DNA of 64,000 bases from Spirochaetaceae bacterium (GCA_028821475.1 JAPPGB010000030.1:1-64000); one strand, 5' to 3'; shown: positions 27,129 through 36,725, numbered from the stretch's first letter. Translations and numbers: made by a program. Notes: generated by a model from the sequence alone, not told the origin.

Positions 27129-28052
27129 ATGCAGAGGATGCAGGCGTTGGGCAACGTGCCGGTACATGTGCTGTCGGGGTTTCTGGGGTCGGGCAAGACG
27201 ACGCTGCTGAACCGGCTGCTGGCGGCGCTGCCGGCAAACACGCGGCCGGCGGTCGTGGTGAACGACTTCGGTGCGGTGGCGGTGGATGGAGCGTTGGTGG
27301 ACCGCGGCAGCTACGCGGTGGCCGAGCTGGCGTCGGGGTGCGTGTGCTGTACGCTGAGCGCGCCGATGCAGGATGCGCTGGCCGCCCTGCTCGACGACGA
27401 GCAGCCGGACACCATCCTGATGGAGACTACCGGCCTGGCGGAACCGGCGGCGTTTCCCGCCCTGTTCGCGGCCCCCGCCCTCGCCGACCGCATCCGGCTC
27501 GGCAACGTGGCGTGCGTGGTGGACGCCTCCACCTACCTGCGCTACGCCGACCACCTGCTGGTATTGCCGCGCCAGGTGGAGCAGGCCAACACCGTGATCA
27601 TGAACAAGACCGACCTGGCCGGCGCCGCCACGCAACAAGCGGTGCGCCGCCGCCTGCTGGCCACCTGCCCGCCGGGTGCGCTGCTGCTCGCCGCCGAGCG
27701 CTGCGCCGTCGACCCGGCGGTGGTGTACGACGAGCGCCCGGTCTACTTCGCCGGCAGCGGCCACCGCACCGGCCACTACCACGAGTTCCGCAGCCTGACC
27801 GTCGAACTCCGCCGCCCCGTGCCGGCAGCGGCGTTGCGGCAGCTTCTGCACGGGCTGTCCGGCGAGGTGGAGCGGGCCAAGGGCCTGGTACACACCGACG
27901 CCGGCGCGAAGCTGGTGCAACTGACGCTGGCGGGAGTGGAGATCGAGGAGTGGCCGGAGCCGGTCACCGACGCGCGCATCACCTTCGTGGGCCGCAACCT
28001 CGACACCCTCGACCTGCCGGCCCGGTTGGTCGCGACAGGAGTAAACCCATGA
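27129..28052 (+). CDS. CobW/COG0523-family GTPase (metallochaperone)
   Basis: A 307-residue G3E GTPase. Walker A GFLGSGKTT starts at residue 17. The metal-binding GCVCCT (Cys71, 73 and 74) is the CxCC hallmark. METTGLAEP is Walker B-like and NKTDLAG is the guanine-specificity motif. A shortened CobW_C domain follows. Such proteins deliver Zn or other metals to client enzymes. Target and regulation are unknown; no Zur-like box was recognised. Start codon choice among a GTG (27111) and ATGs (27129, 27138) is uncertain. The stop overlaps the next gene's ATG by 4 bp. Confidence 0.87.
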   Translation: MQRMQALGNVPVHVLSGFLGSGKTTLLNRLLAALPANTRPAVVVNDFGAVAVDGALVDRGSYAVAELASGCVCCTLSAPMQDALAALLDDEQPDTILMETTGLAEPAAFPALFAAPALADRIRLGNVACVVDASTYLRYADHLLVLPRQVEQANTVIMNKTDLAGAATQQAVRRRLLATCPPGALLLAAERCAVDPAVVYDERPVYFAGSGHRTGHYHEFRSLTVELRRPVPAAALRQLLHGLSGEVERAKGLVHTDAGAKLVQLTLAGVEIEEWPEPVTDARITFVGRNLDTLDLPARLVATGVNP

Positions 28053-28393
28053 CCAACACGATGACCTTCAAGGGCTATTCGGCGCGGATTGAATACGACG
28101 ACGACGACAGGATCTTTACTGGCCGGATCGCCGGCATCCGCGACGGTGTCGGCTTTCATGCCGATTCCGTCGCCCGCCTGCGCGAAGCATCTCACGAGGC
28201 GGTCGAGGACTACCTCGAGACGTGCACGGCAATCGGAAAACAGCCGCAGAAGGCCTACTCCGGCCAAGTGATGTTTCGGGTCAGTCCCGACATTCACCGC
28301 AGAGCCGCCATGGCCGCGGAGCTGTCCGGCAAGAGCCTGAACCAGTGGGCCGAGGAAGTGCTGGACCACGCCGCAAGCGCAGTGCAGCAGTAG
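28049..28393 (+). CDS. HicB-family antitoxin-like protein
   Basis: A 114-residue HicB/DUF1902-type protein. YSARIEYDDDDRIFTGRIAGIRDGVGFHADSV forms the partially degraded RNase-H-like fold. QVMFRVSPDIHRRAAMAAELSGKSLNQWAEEVL is a ribbon-helix-helix-like tail. It overlaps the CobW gene by 4 bp and has no hicA beside it, so it is an orphan antitoxin or a regulator. Confidence 0.8.
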   Translation: MTNTMTFKGYSARIEYDDDDRIFTGRIAGIRDGVGFHADSVARLREASHEAVEDYLETCTAIGKQPQKAYSGQVMFRVSPDIHRRAAMAAELSGKSLNQWAEEVLDHAASAVQQ

Positions 28394-28405
28394 CCGCGGC
28401 TGCAC

Positions 28406-29452
28406 GTGAACGCCCTGGTTGACCCTGCTGCCCCGGTCGGGGTGATCGCCAATCCGGCGGCGGCGACCGATATTCGGCGGGTGGTCGCCAACGCCACCGG
28501 CATGCCGATCGCGGACCGCGCCAACACGGTGTTGCGGGTGCTGGCCGCGCTCGGCGCCTGCGGCGTGCCGCGGGTGCTGATGATGCCCGAGAAAGGCGGC
28601 ATCGGCAGGAACCTCACGCGCAGCCTGCGGCGCGAACGCAACCTGGGGCGCACCGGCCTGCCGGTCCTGCACTTCACCGCTACCCCGGTCACCGGCACGG
28701 TGGCAGACACCCACGCCGCCACCCGGGCGATGGCCGCCGCCGGCGTGCAGGCGATCGTGGTGCTCGGCGGCGACGGCACCCACCGGGCGGTGGCGGGCTG
28801 CTGCGGAGAAGCGTGGGTCGCCGGCATCTCGACCGGTACCAACAACGCGTTCCCGGAACATCGCGAACCCACGATCACGGGACTGGCCGTCGGGCTGGCC
28901 GTGACCGGACGCGTTCCCCCTGCAACGGCGCTGCAGCCGAACAAGATGCTGCGGGTCACGATCAGCGACGCTCAGGGGGGCCGGAGGTCGGACGTGGCCC
29001 TGGTGGACGTGTCGGTGACCACCGAGCCGTACGTGGGCGCCCGCGCGCTGTGGCGCAGCGAGACCCTGCGCGAGATCTTCGTGACGTTCGCCGATCCGGA
29101 GGCGATCGGCCTGTCCGCGGTGGCCGGGCTGCTGCGGCCGGTGGGCCGGCGCGAGCCGCACGGCCTGCGTGTCGAACTGCAGCCCCCGGACGAGGCCGCC
29201 ACCGTGCTGCGGGCGCCCATTGCGCCCGGATTGATCACGCCGGTCGGCGTGCGGCGCTACGAAACGCTGGCGGCACAAGAGACGACTTCCCTGCACCACG
29301 AGCGGGGCATGATTTCCCTGGACGGCGAGCGCGAACTGCATCTCCGGCCCGGCGACCGGGCGGAACTCACCCTGCTCCCGAATGCGTTCCGGACGCTCGA
29401 CGTGGGCGCGGTGATGCGCTACGCCGCGCAACACCGCCTGTTGACGCGGTAG
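28406..29452 (+). CDS. acoX: ATP-NAD kinase-like protein, AcoX type
   Basis: A 348-residue NAD kinase/diacylglycerol kinase-fold protein. Landmarks are VGVIANPAA at the start, MMPEKGG, and the nucleotide-binding VVLGGDGTHRAVA (GGDGT at 121-125) followed by ISTGTNNAFP. AcoX proteins accompany acetoin dehydrogenase operons; their reaction is unresolved. acoABC lies 3.5 kb downstream on the same strand, separated by a decayed transporter operon and a DUF4143 gene, which supports the acoX name. It starts with GTG. Confidence 0.78.
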   Translation: MNALVDPAAPVGVIANPAAATDIRRVVANATGMPIADRANTVLRVLAALGACGVPRVLMMPEKGGIGRNLTRSLRRERNLGRTGLPVLHFTATPVTGTVADTHAATRAMAAAGVQAIVVLGGDGTHRAVAGCCGEAWVAGISTGTNNAFPEHREPTITGLAVGLAVTGRVPPATALQPNKMLRVTISDAQGGRRSDVALVDVSVTTEPYVGARALWRSETLREIFVTFADPEAIGLSAVAGLLRPVGRREPHGLRVELQPPDEAATVLRAPIAPGLITPVGVRRYETLAAQETTSLHHERGMISLDGERELHLRPGDRAELTLLPNAFRTLDVGAVMRYAAQHRLLTR

Positions 29453-29780
29453 TCCGAGCCGCCAGCTTCTTCCTGGCTTTCCGAGCAGACTTCGCGCCAT
29501 GGGCACCCAGACGGCCGACGCCGCCCTTCAACCTCGGATCGAGAAGATCTCGTCCCAACTGGTCGGTACCCAACGGATACCTGGCTGAAGAGCCCTGCAG
29601 CCTGTCTAAGATGAATACCTCATCATATGGAAAAGGAGCCACGAAATCGGCAAAGATAGCTATAAGAATCAATAGCAGGACGATAACGCCGGAGAAAATA
29701 CCAAGTGGCTTCTCCTTCCAAAGCCTCTTAATTACATTCGCCGGCCCGGGACTTTCCGGGATGCCCACGCGGTCACTCAT
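29367..29780 (-). pseudogene. OppC-type permease gene with large in-frame deletion
   Basis: The N-terminus is normal OppC: RLWKEKPLGIFSGVIVLLLIL, then LDRLQGSSARYPLGTDQLGRDLL. It jumps directly to DPRLKGGVGRLG, which is the C-terminal end of OppC (paralogues end RDLLDPRLRGRLGR). About 200 residues, including all later TM helices, are missing. The join lies at the repeated RDLL codons, as if recombination between two GAYCTKCT-like stretches removed the middle. The frame then runs on into DNA antisense to acoX. It cannot form a permease. Confidence 0.8.
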
Positions 29781-31061
29781 TATTCATACCGGACCCTGGG
29801 GTCCAAGAAAGCATAGACCAGGTCGGTGATAAGATTGAACCCCACAACCGCAGCGGCGAAAAACAGATTTACTCCCGAGACGACCGGGTAGTCTCTGCCC
29901 TGGAGTGCAGTCACCATGAGACGACCCAGCCCCGGCAGGTTGAATATGTTCTCTATGATCACCGAGCCGCCTACCAGGAGAGGCAACTGCAGTGCCTTGC
30001 GCACCCTGATGTCGTCGAAGGGCGGCAACTGAATGTTCATGCCCATACTATTATTCGACGCAGCGGCAGCCGGCCATATCCCGAGTTCGGGGTTGGTCTT
30101 CAGGAGGCTTTCTACCTGCTCGAGAGCCTGGATCATAGTCGTGCCGATAAAACCTACGTAGTCAATCCTCCCCGAGCGCAGGGCCGCCAGACGTGTCGCC
30201 GGTTCGGGCATAACCAGGGCCCTTAGCTGGTCAATATAGGGCAAGCTGTTCCCCGGGTATTTTTCGTCGTAGCCCCAGTAGTCAGGATTCTTGTCCCAGG
30301 TAAGAGAGCTGCCCTGGACCCAGTCGGTCAGCATGAAGGGCCCGGTGCCGACCAGGTTCCTCCAGTCGTTAGCGTGTCCGTGTTCCTTGATCACTTCGGG
30401 GGGGTATATACCACCGCTCTCATCGTTGAGGATAGCAGCCAGCGCACGGAGGTTTCGCTCCTTCATCTTAAACTCAACCGTCCATTTGTCGGTGGCCGTT
30501 ATCGATTCCACTTTCACACCTGACCACTTATCGAATGAAGCAATTTCGGCAGGTTCGGTGAAACCGCTGCCAAGTCCCAAGATACGCTGAAAGTTATATT
30601 CCACATCTTGGGCAGTCAGCTCCCGCCCGTTCATCGGCGGCTTATCATGCCAGTGAACGCCCTGGCGGACTTTGACGATATAAGTCAGTGGGTCAGGCTG
30701 CGACCAGCTTTCCGCCAGACTCCCTATCGTGTGGGCTGGAGCTTGGAGTCTGTGGAAGTCGTATTCGTCCCTGGGCGTTGCCCAGTCCGCGATGCCCAGC
30801 TTCTCCACGACGCCACCGGCTGTGATATTTCCACATCTGGTTATCCAGATGTCAGTACCGTCGCATGGAGCATTTCGGGCGCGTGGTCAGTGTGCCGCCA
30901 TACTGGGGCGCGACGACCATCTTGCCGGTGGTCGGGTCGCGCACCATTTCCTTCTCTGCGGCGGACGCCGGGTCGTCGCTGTCGCTGTCGCCTGCGGCAA
31001 ACCCAGCGGTCGCCACCAGCGCAAGCGCCAGTGTTATGAACCAAAAGAATCGAAGAGCCAT
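29780..31061 (-). pseudogene. Binding protein fused in frame to OppB C-terminus, with upstream frameshift
   Basis: The start (MALRFFWFITLALALVATAGFAA) and DPTTGK tag match the binding-protein family. A one-base indel near 30866-30890 breaks the frame after YGGTLTTR. Homology resumes as GTDIWITRCGNITAGG and continues through GVHWHDKPPMNGREL. At PPFDDIRVRKALQ the frame turns, without a shift, into LPLLVGGSVIIENIFNLPGLGRL and ends DPRVRYE, the OppB C-terminus. The junction is at CTGCAG (about 29982-29987), a hexamer found at both parental sites (compare 61619-61624). The deletion removed the C-terminal lobe of the binding protein and most of OppB. Confidence 0.85.
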
Positions 31062-31645
31062 AGTGCTCCTCCTTGTTTCGGGATCGTGGGTCTACGACCC
31101 GTAGCCCGTGTTTTTTCTTGCGCCGGTAACACCGGCTTTTGCATGATGGTGGTGGTGGTGGCGCCCCGCCACGTGAGGCGGACGGCGCCGAGCCGGCGGC
31201 CGCGTGGGAGTGAAGGGCGCTGGGGTGTGGACGTCTGCGGGAGCCGCCGCGCTGTCGGCACGGGCGGCGGCGAAGGAATCGAGGGCGCGGCCAAGTGCGC
31301 CGTCACGGCTGTCTAGTAGGCTAAGTAGGCTATGCTGCTTCTGTAGACTTTCGCGCGCGAGGCGAAGGGGGGGCGGGCGAGGATAGGACGCGCCGGACGC
31401 CTCGGGCGCCGCTCTGGGGCGCTGACCGGTGGCAGTGGGTGTTGTCAGCCGTCTGGTTCATCCATTCCAACCGGAAGCTTCTACTCTCGCACACCTGCGG
31501 CCACCAAGTCAACCGGCACAATGGACGGATTTGGACGGATGGACGGACTGTTTTGAGATTGTCGGGCACCCGCGGCAGCATGAGCACCCTTGCGGCGGCG
31601 GGGCGCCGGGTGCGCCGGGGCTGTGTACACATTGACGATCTTATC
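31062..31645. other. Leader-like intergenic region (possible degenerate copy E)
   Basis: Upstream of the broken binding-protein gene. CGCCGGTAACACCGGC (31131-31146) resembles the hairpin of the other leaders. A G-run with ATAGGAC (31366-31405) resembles the G-run plus TAGGACAC of copies A-C. No good TTGACA/-10 pair was found at the expected distance. No gene is supported in this stretch. Confidence 0.35.
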
Positions 31646-32893
31646 GTGTATCTGTACGATTCACGGGTGATTCCTCGGCATCTGGCCGCCACACTGCGGC
31701 GCACGGCAGGCGGCTTTCCCGTACTGTCGGTCACCGGGCCCCGCCAGTCCGGAAAGACCACGCTGCTGCGCAATCTGTTTCCCAACCTCGGCTACGTGTC
31801 ACTGGAGCAACCCGACGAGCGCCGGTTTGCCACCGAGGATCCGCGCGGCTTCCTGCGTCACCATTCCGATGCCGGCGTGATCCTCGATGAAGTGCAGCAC
31901 GCACCGGATCTGTTTTCCTACATACAGGTAGCCGTCGACGAGGATTCCACCCCGGGACGCTTCATCCTGTCGGGCTCGCAGAATTTCCTGCTGATGGCGC
32001 GTATCTCCCAATCCCTCGCCGGGCGCGTATACGTGAGCAACCTGCTGCCGTTCTCGTTGGCAGAATTGGCAGGGCGGCAGTCCGCAACGGTGGCCGGTTT
32101 GCTGGCCGGGCCAGCCGCGGCGACCGGGCCGGGCAGGACCACCGGAATCGCCGCGTCACTTGACGGTCCGTGGCTGGCGCACGCCGTGCGCGGGTTCTAC
32201 CCCCCGGTCCACGACCGCAACCTCGCTCCCCAGGACTGGTTCCCAGGCTATTTTCAGACCTATCTGCAGCGCGACGTCCGCGATCTTACCCAGGTCGGCG
32301 ATCTTGAAAGCTTCAGCCGCTTCGTGATGTTGTGCGCCGGCCGCGCGGGTCAGATACTGAATCTCTCAAGCCTGGGCAACGACTGCGGCATCAGCCATGA
32401 CACGGCACGCCGCTGGCTGTCGGTGTTGGAGACCAGTTTCGTGGTCTTTCGCCTGCAGCCGCATCATCGCAACTTCAACAAGCGATTGATCAAGAGTCCG
32501 AAGCTCTACTTTGTCGATACCGGGCTGCTGTGTTGGCTGCTGCAGGTTCGGGATGAGAACCAGTTGGCACGCCACCCGCTGCGCGGCGCCGTGTTCGAGA
32601 ACATGATGATCGCCGAAGCCTTGAAGACCTCGTACCACTCCGGCGAGTTGCCACGGCTCCACTTCTGGCGCGATCATCGCGGCAACGAGATCGATCTGGT
32701 GGTCGACACCCCGGACGGCGCACACCCGGTGGAGATCAAATCGGGCGAGACCATTCGGACCGATCTGTTCAAGGGCCTCGCCTACTGGGGCTCGCTCGCC
32801 GGCCAGCGCCTCCCGGCCACGCTCATCTACGGCGGCGAGGAGAGCTCGACCCGGAACGGCGTGGACGTGCGCGCCTGGCGCCACTGGCTCTGA
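31646..32893 (+). CDS. DUF4143-family AAA ATPase
   Basis: A 415-residue AAA_14/DUF4143 protein. Walker A VTGPRQSGKTTLLRNL; Walker B VILDEVQHAPDL; SGSQNFLLMARISQSLAGR; then FQTYLQRDVRDLTQVGDL, the DUF4143 signature. The C-terminal nuclease-like motif is NEIDLVVDTPDGAHPVEIKSG. The N-terminus is set at a GTG (VYLYDSRVIPRHL); a GTG seven codons later is also possible. It differs in sequence from the DUF4143 protein at 15.1 kb and stands alone. Function unknown. Confidence 0.83.
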   Translation: MYLYDSRVIPRHLAATLRRTAGGFPVLSVTGPRQSGKTTLLRNLFPNLGYVSLEQPDERRFATEDPRGFLRHHSDAGVILDEVQHAPDLFSYIQVAVDEDSTPGRFILSGSQNFLLMARISQSLAGRVYVSNLLPFSLAELAGRQSATVAGLLAGPAAATGPGRTTGIAASLDGPWLAHAVRGFYPPVHDRNLAPQDWFPGYFQTYLQRDVRDLTQVGDLESFSRFVMLCAGRAGQILNLSSLGNDCGISHDTARRWLSVLETSFVVFRLQPHHRNFNKRLIKSPKLYFVDTGLLCWLLQVRDENQLARHPLRGAVFENMMIAEALKTSYHSGELPRLHFWRDHRGNEIDLVVDTPDGAHPVEIKSGETIRTDLFKGLAYWGSLAGQRLPATLIYGGEESSTRNGVDVRAWRHWL

Positions 32894-33011
32894 GTCGGCA
32901 CGATCACGCCGTATTACCGAAGACCATGAAACCCGTTGCGGACTCTCGCGTCGCGATGGGATATAGTCGGTGGCAGGAGCGCGTGATGCGCTGCACGTTA
33001 CGGGAGAAGCG

Positions 33012-33995
33012 ATGAGCAACGACAACTTTCCTCTGAGCCGGGAGGAACTGCTGCGGGCCTACCGGACCATGAAGACGATCCGGGAGTTCGAGGAACGGGT
33101 GCACGTGGAGTTCGCCACCGGCGACCTGCCCGGCTTCGTGCACCTGTACGCCGGCGAGGAAGCGGCGGCGACCGGGGTCATGATGCATCTCGGCGCCAAC
33201 GACCACATCGCCAGTACGCACCGCGGGCACGGCCATTGCATCGCCAAGGGCGTCGACGTCAGAGGCATGTTCGCCGAGCTGTACGGACGCGCCACCGGCA
33301 CCTGCCGCGGCAAGGGCGGCTCCATGCACATCGCCGACCTGGACATGGGCATGATGGGCGCCAACGGCATCCTGGGCGCCGGCGCGCCGCTGGTGTGCGG
33401 TGCGGCGCTGGCCTCCAAGTACAAGAAGGACGGCGGCGTGGCGGTGAGCTTCATCGGCGACGGCGCCTCCAACGCCGGCAACTTCCTGGAGAGCCTCAAC
33501 CTGGCCGCGGTGTGGGACCTGCCGGCCATCTTCGTGGTGGAGAACAACGCATACGCCCAGTCCACCTCGCGCGACTACGCGGTGGCGGTGGACAGCTACG
33601 TGGACCGCGCCTCGGGGTTCGGGATGCCGGGGGTCACCGTGGACGGCACCGACTTCTTCGCCGTCCACGAGGCGGCCGGCGAGATGATCGCCCGCGCCCG
33701 CAAGGGCGGCGGCCCGGGCCTGCTGGAGTGCGAGATGATCCGCTTCTACGGCCACTTCGAGGGCGATGCGCAGACCTACCGCGCGCCCGGCGAGGTGGAT
33801 GAGATCCGCGCCAGCCGCGACTGCCTCAACAGGTTCGCGCAGCAGGTAACGGAGGCCGCCGTGCTGGAGCAGGAGGACCTCGATGGCATCGACCGGGAGA
33901 TCGCGGCGTTGATCGACGAGGCGGTGGCGCAGGCGCAACAGGCGCCCTACCCCACCGAGAACGACCTGCTCACCGACGTCTACGTGAGCTATTAG
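33012..33995 (+). CDS. acoA: Acetoin-type dehydrogenase E1 alpha subunit (TPP-dependent)
   Basis: A 327-residue E1 alpha subunit. HRGHGHCIAKG and GKGGSMHIAD are typical of the AcoA/PdhA group. The TPP motif runs GDGASNAGN to VENNAYAQST. It starts the acoABC operon; the ATG has GGGAGAAGC upstream and acoB follows after 31 bp. It decarboxylates the keto substrate on TPP and passes the acyl group to the lipoyl domain of E2. Acetoin is favoured over pyruvate because the E2 partner is the hydrolase-type AcoC and acoX is nearby. Confidence 0.9.
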   Translation: MSNDNFPLSREELLRAYRTMKTIREFEERVHVEFATGDLPGFVHLYAGEEAAATGVMMHLGANDHIASTHRGHGHCIAKGVDVRGMFAELYGRATGTCRGKGGSMHIADLDMGMMGANGILGAGAPLVCGAALASKYKKDGGVAVSFIGDGASNAGNFLESLNLAAVWDLPAIFVVENNAYAQSTSRDYAVAVDSYVDRASGFGMPGVTVDGTDFFAVHEAAGEMIARARKGGGPGLLECEMIRFYGHFEGDAQTYRAPGEVDEIRASRDCLNRFAQQVTEAAVLEQEDLDGIDREIAALIDEAVAQAQQAPYPTENDLLTDVYVSY

Positions 33996-34026
33996 GGCTG
34001 CCGGACGAGGCAGGAGGAGACACACG

Positions 34027-35031
34027 ATGGCACAGTTGACGATTCGCCTGGCAATCAACCAGGCGTTCCACCAGGAGATGGAGCGCGATTCGAGCGTGAT
34101 CCTGATGGGCGAGGACATCATCGGCGGCACCGGCAGCCCGGGCGAACAGGAAGCGTGGGGCGGCGCCATGGGCATCTACAAGGGCCTGTACCGCGAGTAC
34201 GGCGACCGCCTGCTCGACACGCCGCTGTCGGAAGCGGCGTTCGTGGGCGCCGCCATCGGCGCGGCCACCTGCGGCCTGCGCCCGGTCGCCGAGTTGATGT
34301 TCATCGACTTCCTGGGCGTGTGCTTCGACCAGATCTTCAACCAGGCGGCCAAGTTCCGCTACATGTTCGGCGGCAAGGCGGAAACGCCGGTGGTGATCCG
34401 CACCATGTACGGCGCCGGGCTGTCCGCCGCCGCCCAGCACTCGCAGACGCTGACCTCGATCTTCACCCACGTACCCGGCATCAAGGTGGTGTGTCCGTCC
34501 ACGCCGTACGACGCCAAGGGGCTGATGATCGAGGCGATCCGCGACAACGACCCGGTGATATTCTGCGAGCACAAGAAGATCTACGAGACCACCGGCGACG
34601 TGCCGGAGGAGCAGTACACCATTCCGTTCGGCGAGGCGGAGATCCGCCGCGACGGCGACGACGTCACCATCGCCACCTACGGCATGATGGTGCAGCGCGC
34701 GCTGGAGGCGGCCGATACCCTGGCCGGCGACGGCATCGAGTGCGAGGTGATCGACCTGCGCTCGCTGTCCCCGCTCGACACCGACACCATCCTGGAAAGC
34801 GTCGAGAACACCGGCCACCTGGTGGTGGTGGACGAGGCCCCGCCGCGCTGCAGCGTCGCCGCCGACGTGGCCGCTCAGGTGGCGCGCGACGGGTTCGGCG
34901 ATCTGAGGGCGCCGGTCGGCATGGTCACGGCGCCGCACACGCCGGTGCCGTTCTCGCCGGAACTGGAGAAGCACTTCGTGCCCACTGCCGAGAAGATCGC
35001 CGGCTGCGTGCGGGACACCCTCGATGATTAA
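34027..35031 (+). CDS. acoB: Acetoin-type dehydrogenase E1 beta subunit
   Basis: A 334-residue E1 beta (transketolase pyrimidine-binding and C-terminal) subunit. INQAFHQEMERDSSVILMGEDI supplies the conserved Glu that activates TPP. DTPLSEAAFVGAAIGAA and FCEHKKIYETTGDVPEE are family landmarks. The C-terminal domain has IDLRSLSPLDTDTI. It overlaps acoC by 8 bp. It forms the alpha2beta2 E1 with AcoA. Confidence 0.92.
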   Translation: MAQLTIRLAINQAFHQEMERDSSVILMGEDIIGGTGSPGEQEAWGGAMGIYKGLYREYGDRLLDTPLSEAAFVGAAIGAATCGLRPVAELMFIDFLGVCFDQIFNQAAKFRYMFGGKAETPVVIRTMYGAGLSAAAQHSQTLTSIFTHVPGIKVVCPSTPYDAKGLMIEAIRDNDPVIFCEHKKIYETTGDVPEEQYTIPFGEAEIRRDGDDVTIATYGMMVQRALEAADTLAGDGIECEVIDLRSLSPLDTDTILESVENTGHLVVVDEAPPRCSVAADVAAQVARDGFGDLRAPVGMVTAPHTPVPFSPELEKHFVPTAEKIAGCVRDTLDD

Positions 35032-36133
35032 GGCGATCACCATGCCCAAGTGGGGGCTGAGCATGACCGAGGGGCTGGTGGGCGACTGGCTGGTGGCGGA
35101 GGGCGCCGCGGTCGAGTCGGGCGCCGAGGTGGTGCTGGTGGAGACGGAGAAGATCGCCGGCGCCGTGGAGGTGGCCGATGCCGGCACCCTGCGCCGCGCC
35201 GTGGCCGCGACCGGCGACACCCTGCCGGTGGGCGCGCTGCTCGGCGTCGTGGCCGGCGCCGACACGCCCGACGCGGAGGTCGACGCCTTCGTGCAGCAGT
35301 TCCAGGACAACTTCGTGCCCGAGGAGGCGGACGCCGAGGAGGGCGGCGACCAGACCGAGACGATCCAGGTCGGCGAATTCTCCGTCAACTACCTGCGCCA
35401 GGGATCCGCCGAGCGCACCGCCGTCCTGCTGCACGGCTTCGGCGGCGACCTCGGCAACTGGCTGTTCAATCAGCCGGCGCTGATCGCCGACCGCACCGTC
35501 ATCGCGCCCGACCTGCCGGGCCACGGCCTGACCACCAAGAAGGTGGCCAACGGCAACCTGCTGTGCATGGTGCACGTGCTGCAGAACATGATGGACAAGC
35601 TCGGCGTTACCGAGGCGGATTGGGTCGGCCACTCCATGGGCGGCGCGGTCGCCCTGCAACTGGCGCAGTCACGGCCCGAGCTGGTGCGCTCGCTGACCCT
35701 CCTGGCCAGCGCCGGCCTAGGTCCCGAGATCAACACCGAGTACCTGCAGGGATTCACCGCCGCCCGCAACCGCCGCGAGCTCCGGCCCCACGTCCGCGAG
35801 CTGTTCGCCGACCCGTCGCTGGTCACCCGCCAACTGGTCGCCGACCTGCTCAAGTATAAGCGGCTCGACGGCGTGCAGGAGTGCCTGGAGGCGCTCGCCT
35901 ACCAGCTCAGCGACCCCGCCGAACTGTCCGAGGAGACCCGCCAGGTACTCGACACCGTCCCCACCCTGGTGATCTGGGGCGCCGACGACCGCATCACCCC
36001 GGCCGGCCACGCCCGCGCCCTGCCCAACCAGGACAACGTGCACATCCTCCACAACACCGGCCACATGGTGCAGATGGAACGCGCCCCCGAAGTAAACCGC
36101 CTCATCACCACCTTCTGGAACACCTTGGTCTGA
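35024..36133 (+). CDS. acoC: Lipoyl-domain alpha/beta-hydrolase E2 (AcoC type)
   Basis: A 369-residue protein. The lipoyl domain occupies residues 1-80, with the lipoylated Lys43 in VETEKIAG. After an acidic linker a complete alpha/beta-hydrolase fold replaces the usual E2 catalytic domain: LLHGFGGDLGNW, nucleophile Ser in GHSMGGAVAL, Asp in WGADDRITP and His in NTGHMVQME. This fusion is the hallmark of acetoin dehydrogenase E2 (AcoC). It lacks the peripheral-subunit-binding domain. No E3 gene follows, so dihydrolipoamide dehydrogenase must come from elsewhere. Confidence 0.92.
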   Translation: MIKAITMPKWGLSMTEGLVGDWLVAEGAAVESGAEVVLVETEKIAGAVEVADAGTLRRAVAATGDTLPVGALLGVVAGADTPDAEVDAFVQQFQDNFVPEEADAEEGGDQTETIQVGEFSVNYLRQGSAERTAVLLHGFGGDLGNWLFNQPALIADRTVIAPDLPGHGLTTKKVANGNLLCMVHVLQNMMDKLGVTEADWVGHSMGGAVALQLAQSRPELVRSLTLLASAGLGPEINTEYLQGFTAARNRRELRPHVRELFADPSLVTRQLVADLLKYKRLDGVQECLEALAYQLSDPAELSEETRQVLDTVPTLVIWGADDRITPAGHARALPNQDNVHILHNTGHMVQMERAPEVNRLITTFWNTLV

Positions 36134-36173
36134 CCGCGATGTTGGCCCGTGGGTCAACTCGCGCGAAGGCGAC

Positions 36174-36488
36174 TCACAGTGACGCCAACCGATCGAAGGT
36201 GTCAGGGTACTTGCGGGCCATCAATATGAGCGCCGCGGCGGCCGCCGGCGGGCTGGACTTGCCCTGCTCCCAGCCCTCGACGGTACGTACCGGCACGCGG
36301 AGCAGACCGGCGAACACCGCCCTCGACACGTCGATCTCCTGGCGAATCCCCTTGATCTGTTCGGCCGTGAGTCCGGGCAGCGGCGCGGCCTCGACGCGGG
36401 TCGTCCGCAGAGTGCGCGTGCCCGCTCGGTACTCCTGAACCTCGCGGAGCCCTTTGAGGACTTCCGCGGCGATATCCCGTTCAGCCAT
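36174..36488 (-). CDS. HTH antitoxin, HigA-like
   Basis: A 104-residue XRE/HigA2-like protein. LTAEQIKGIRQEIDVSRAVFAGLLRVPVRTVEGWEQG is the helix-turn-helix, and DTFDRLASL is the usual family ending. It overlaps the 3' end of a broken HigB-like toxin gene by 8 bp. With the toxin dead it may persist as an autorepressor. Confidence 0.82.
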   Translation of the reverse strand: MAERDIAAEVLKGLREVQEYRAGTRTLRTTRVEAAPLPGLTAEQIKGIRQEIDVSRAVFAGLLRVPVRTVEGWEQGKSSPPAAAAALILMARKYPDTFDRLASL

Positions 36489-36690
36489 GCTTGATCTCCT
36501 CGACGACCTTGCGCCACGCGGCCCGTTCGGCCGGCGAGAGGTCGTCCTTCACTCCCTTGCCGTACAGAGTGAGCAGATAGATATGGTCGTCGGCAACGAG
36601 CCAATGGTAGATGACCTACCCTCGCGTTGGCCAGCCGCCGGGCCGCCGAACTCGCCGGATGTTGCCGCCGAAGCCCTCGCGGCTTAGTAT
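36481..36690 (-). pseudogene. HigB/RelE-type toxin remnant with in-frame stop
   Basis: In frame before HigA the minus strand encodes GFGGNIRRVRRPGGWPTREG, a TAG, then VIYHWLVADDHIYLLTLYGK and DDLSPAERAAWRKVVEEIKHG. The second part is a typical HigB/RelE C-terminus. The TAG interrupts the middle, and no N-terminus is recognisable upstream. It is therefore a dead toxin beside a live antitoxin gene. Confidence 0.65.
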
Positions 36691-36725
36691 TGGCCTTGAT
36701 GGCGGATCCTGGGAGAAGCGGCGCG

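Noticed and set aside
27776-29506. 576-codon minus frame opposite cobW/hicB/acoX
   Set aside because: Spans three genes with clear motifs on the other strand; composition is that of a shadow.
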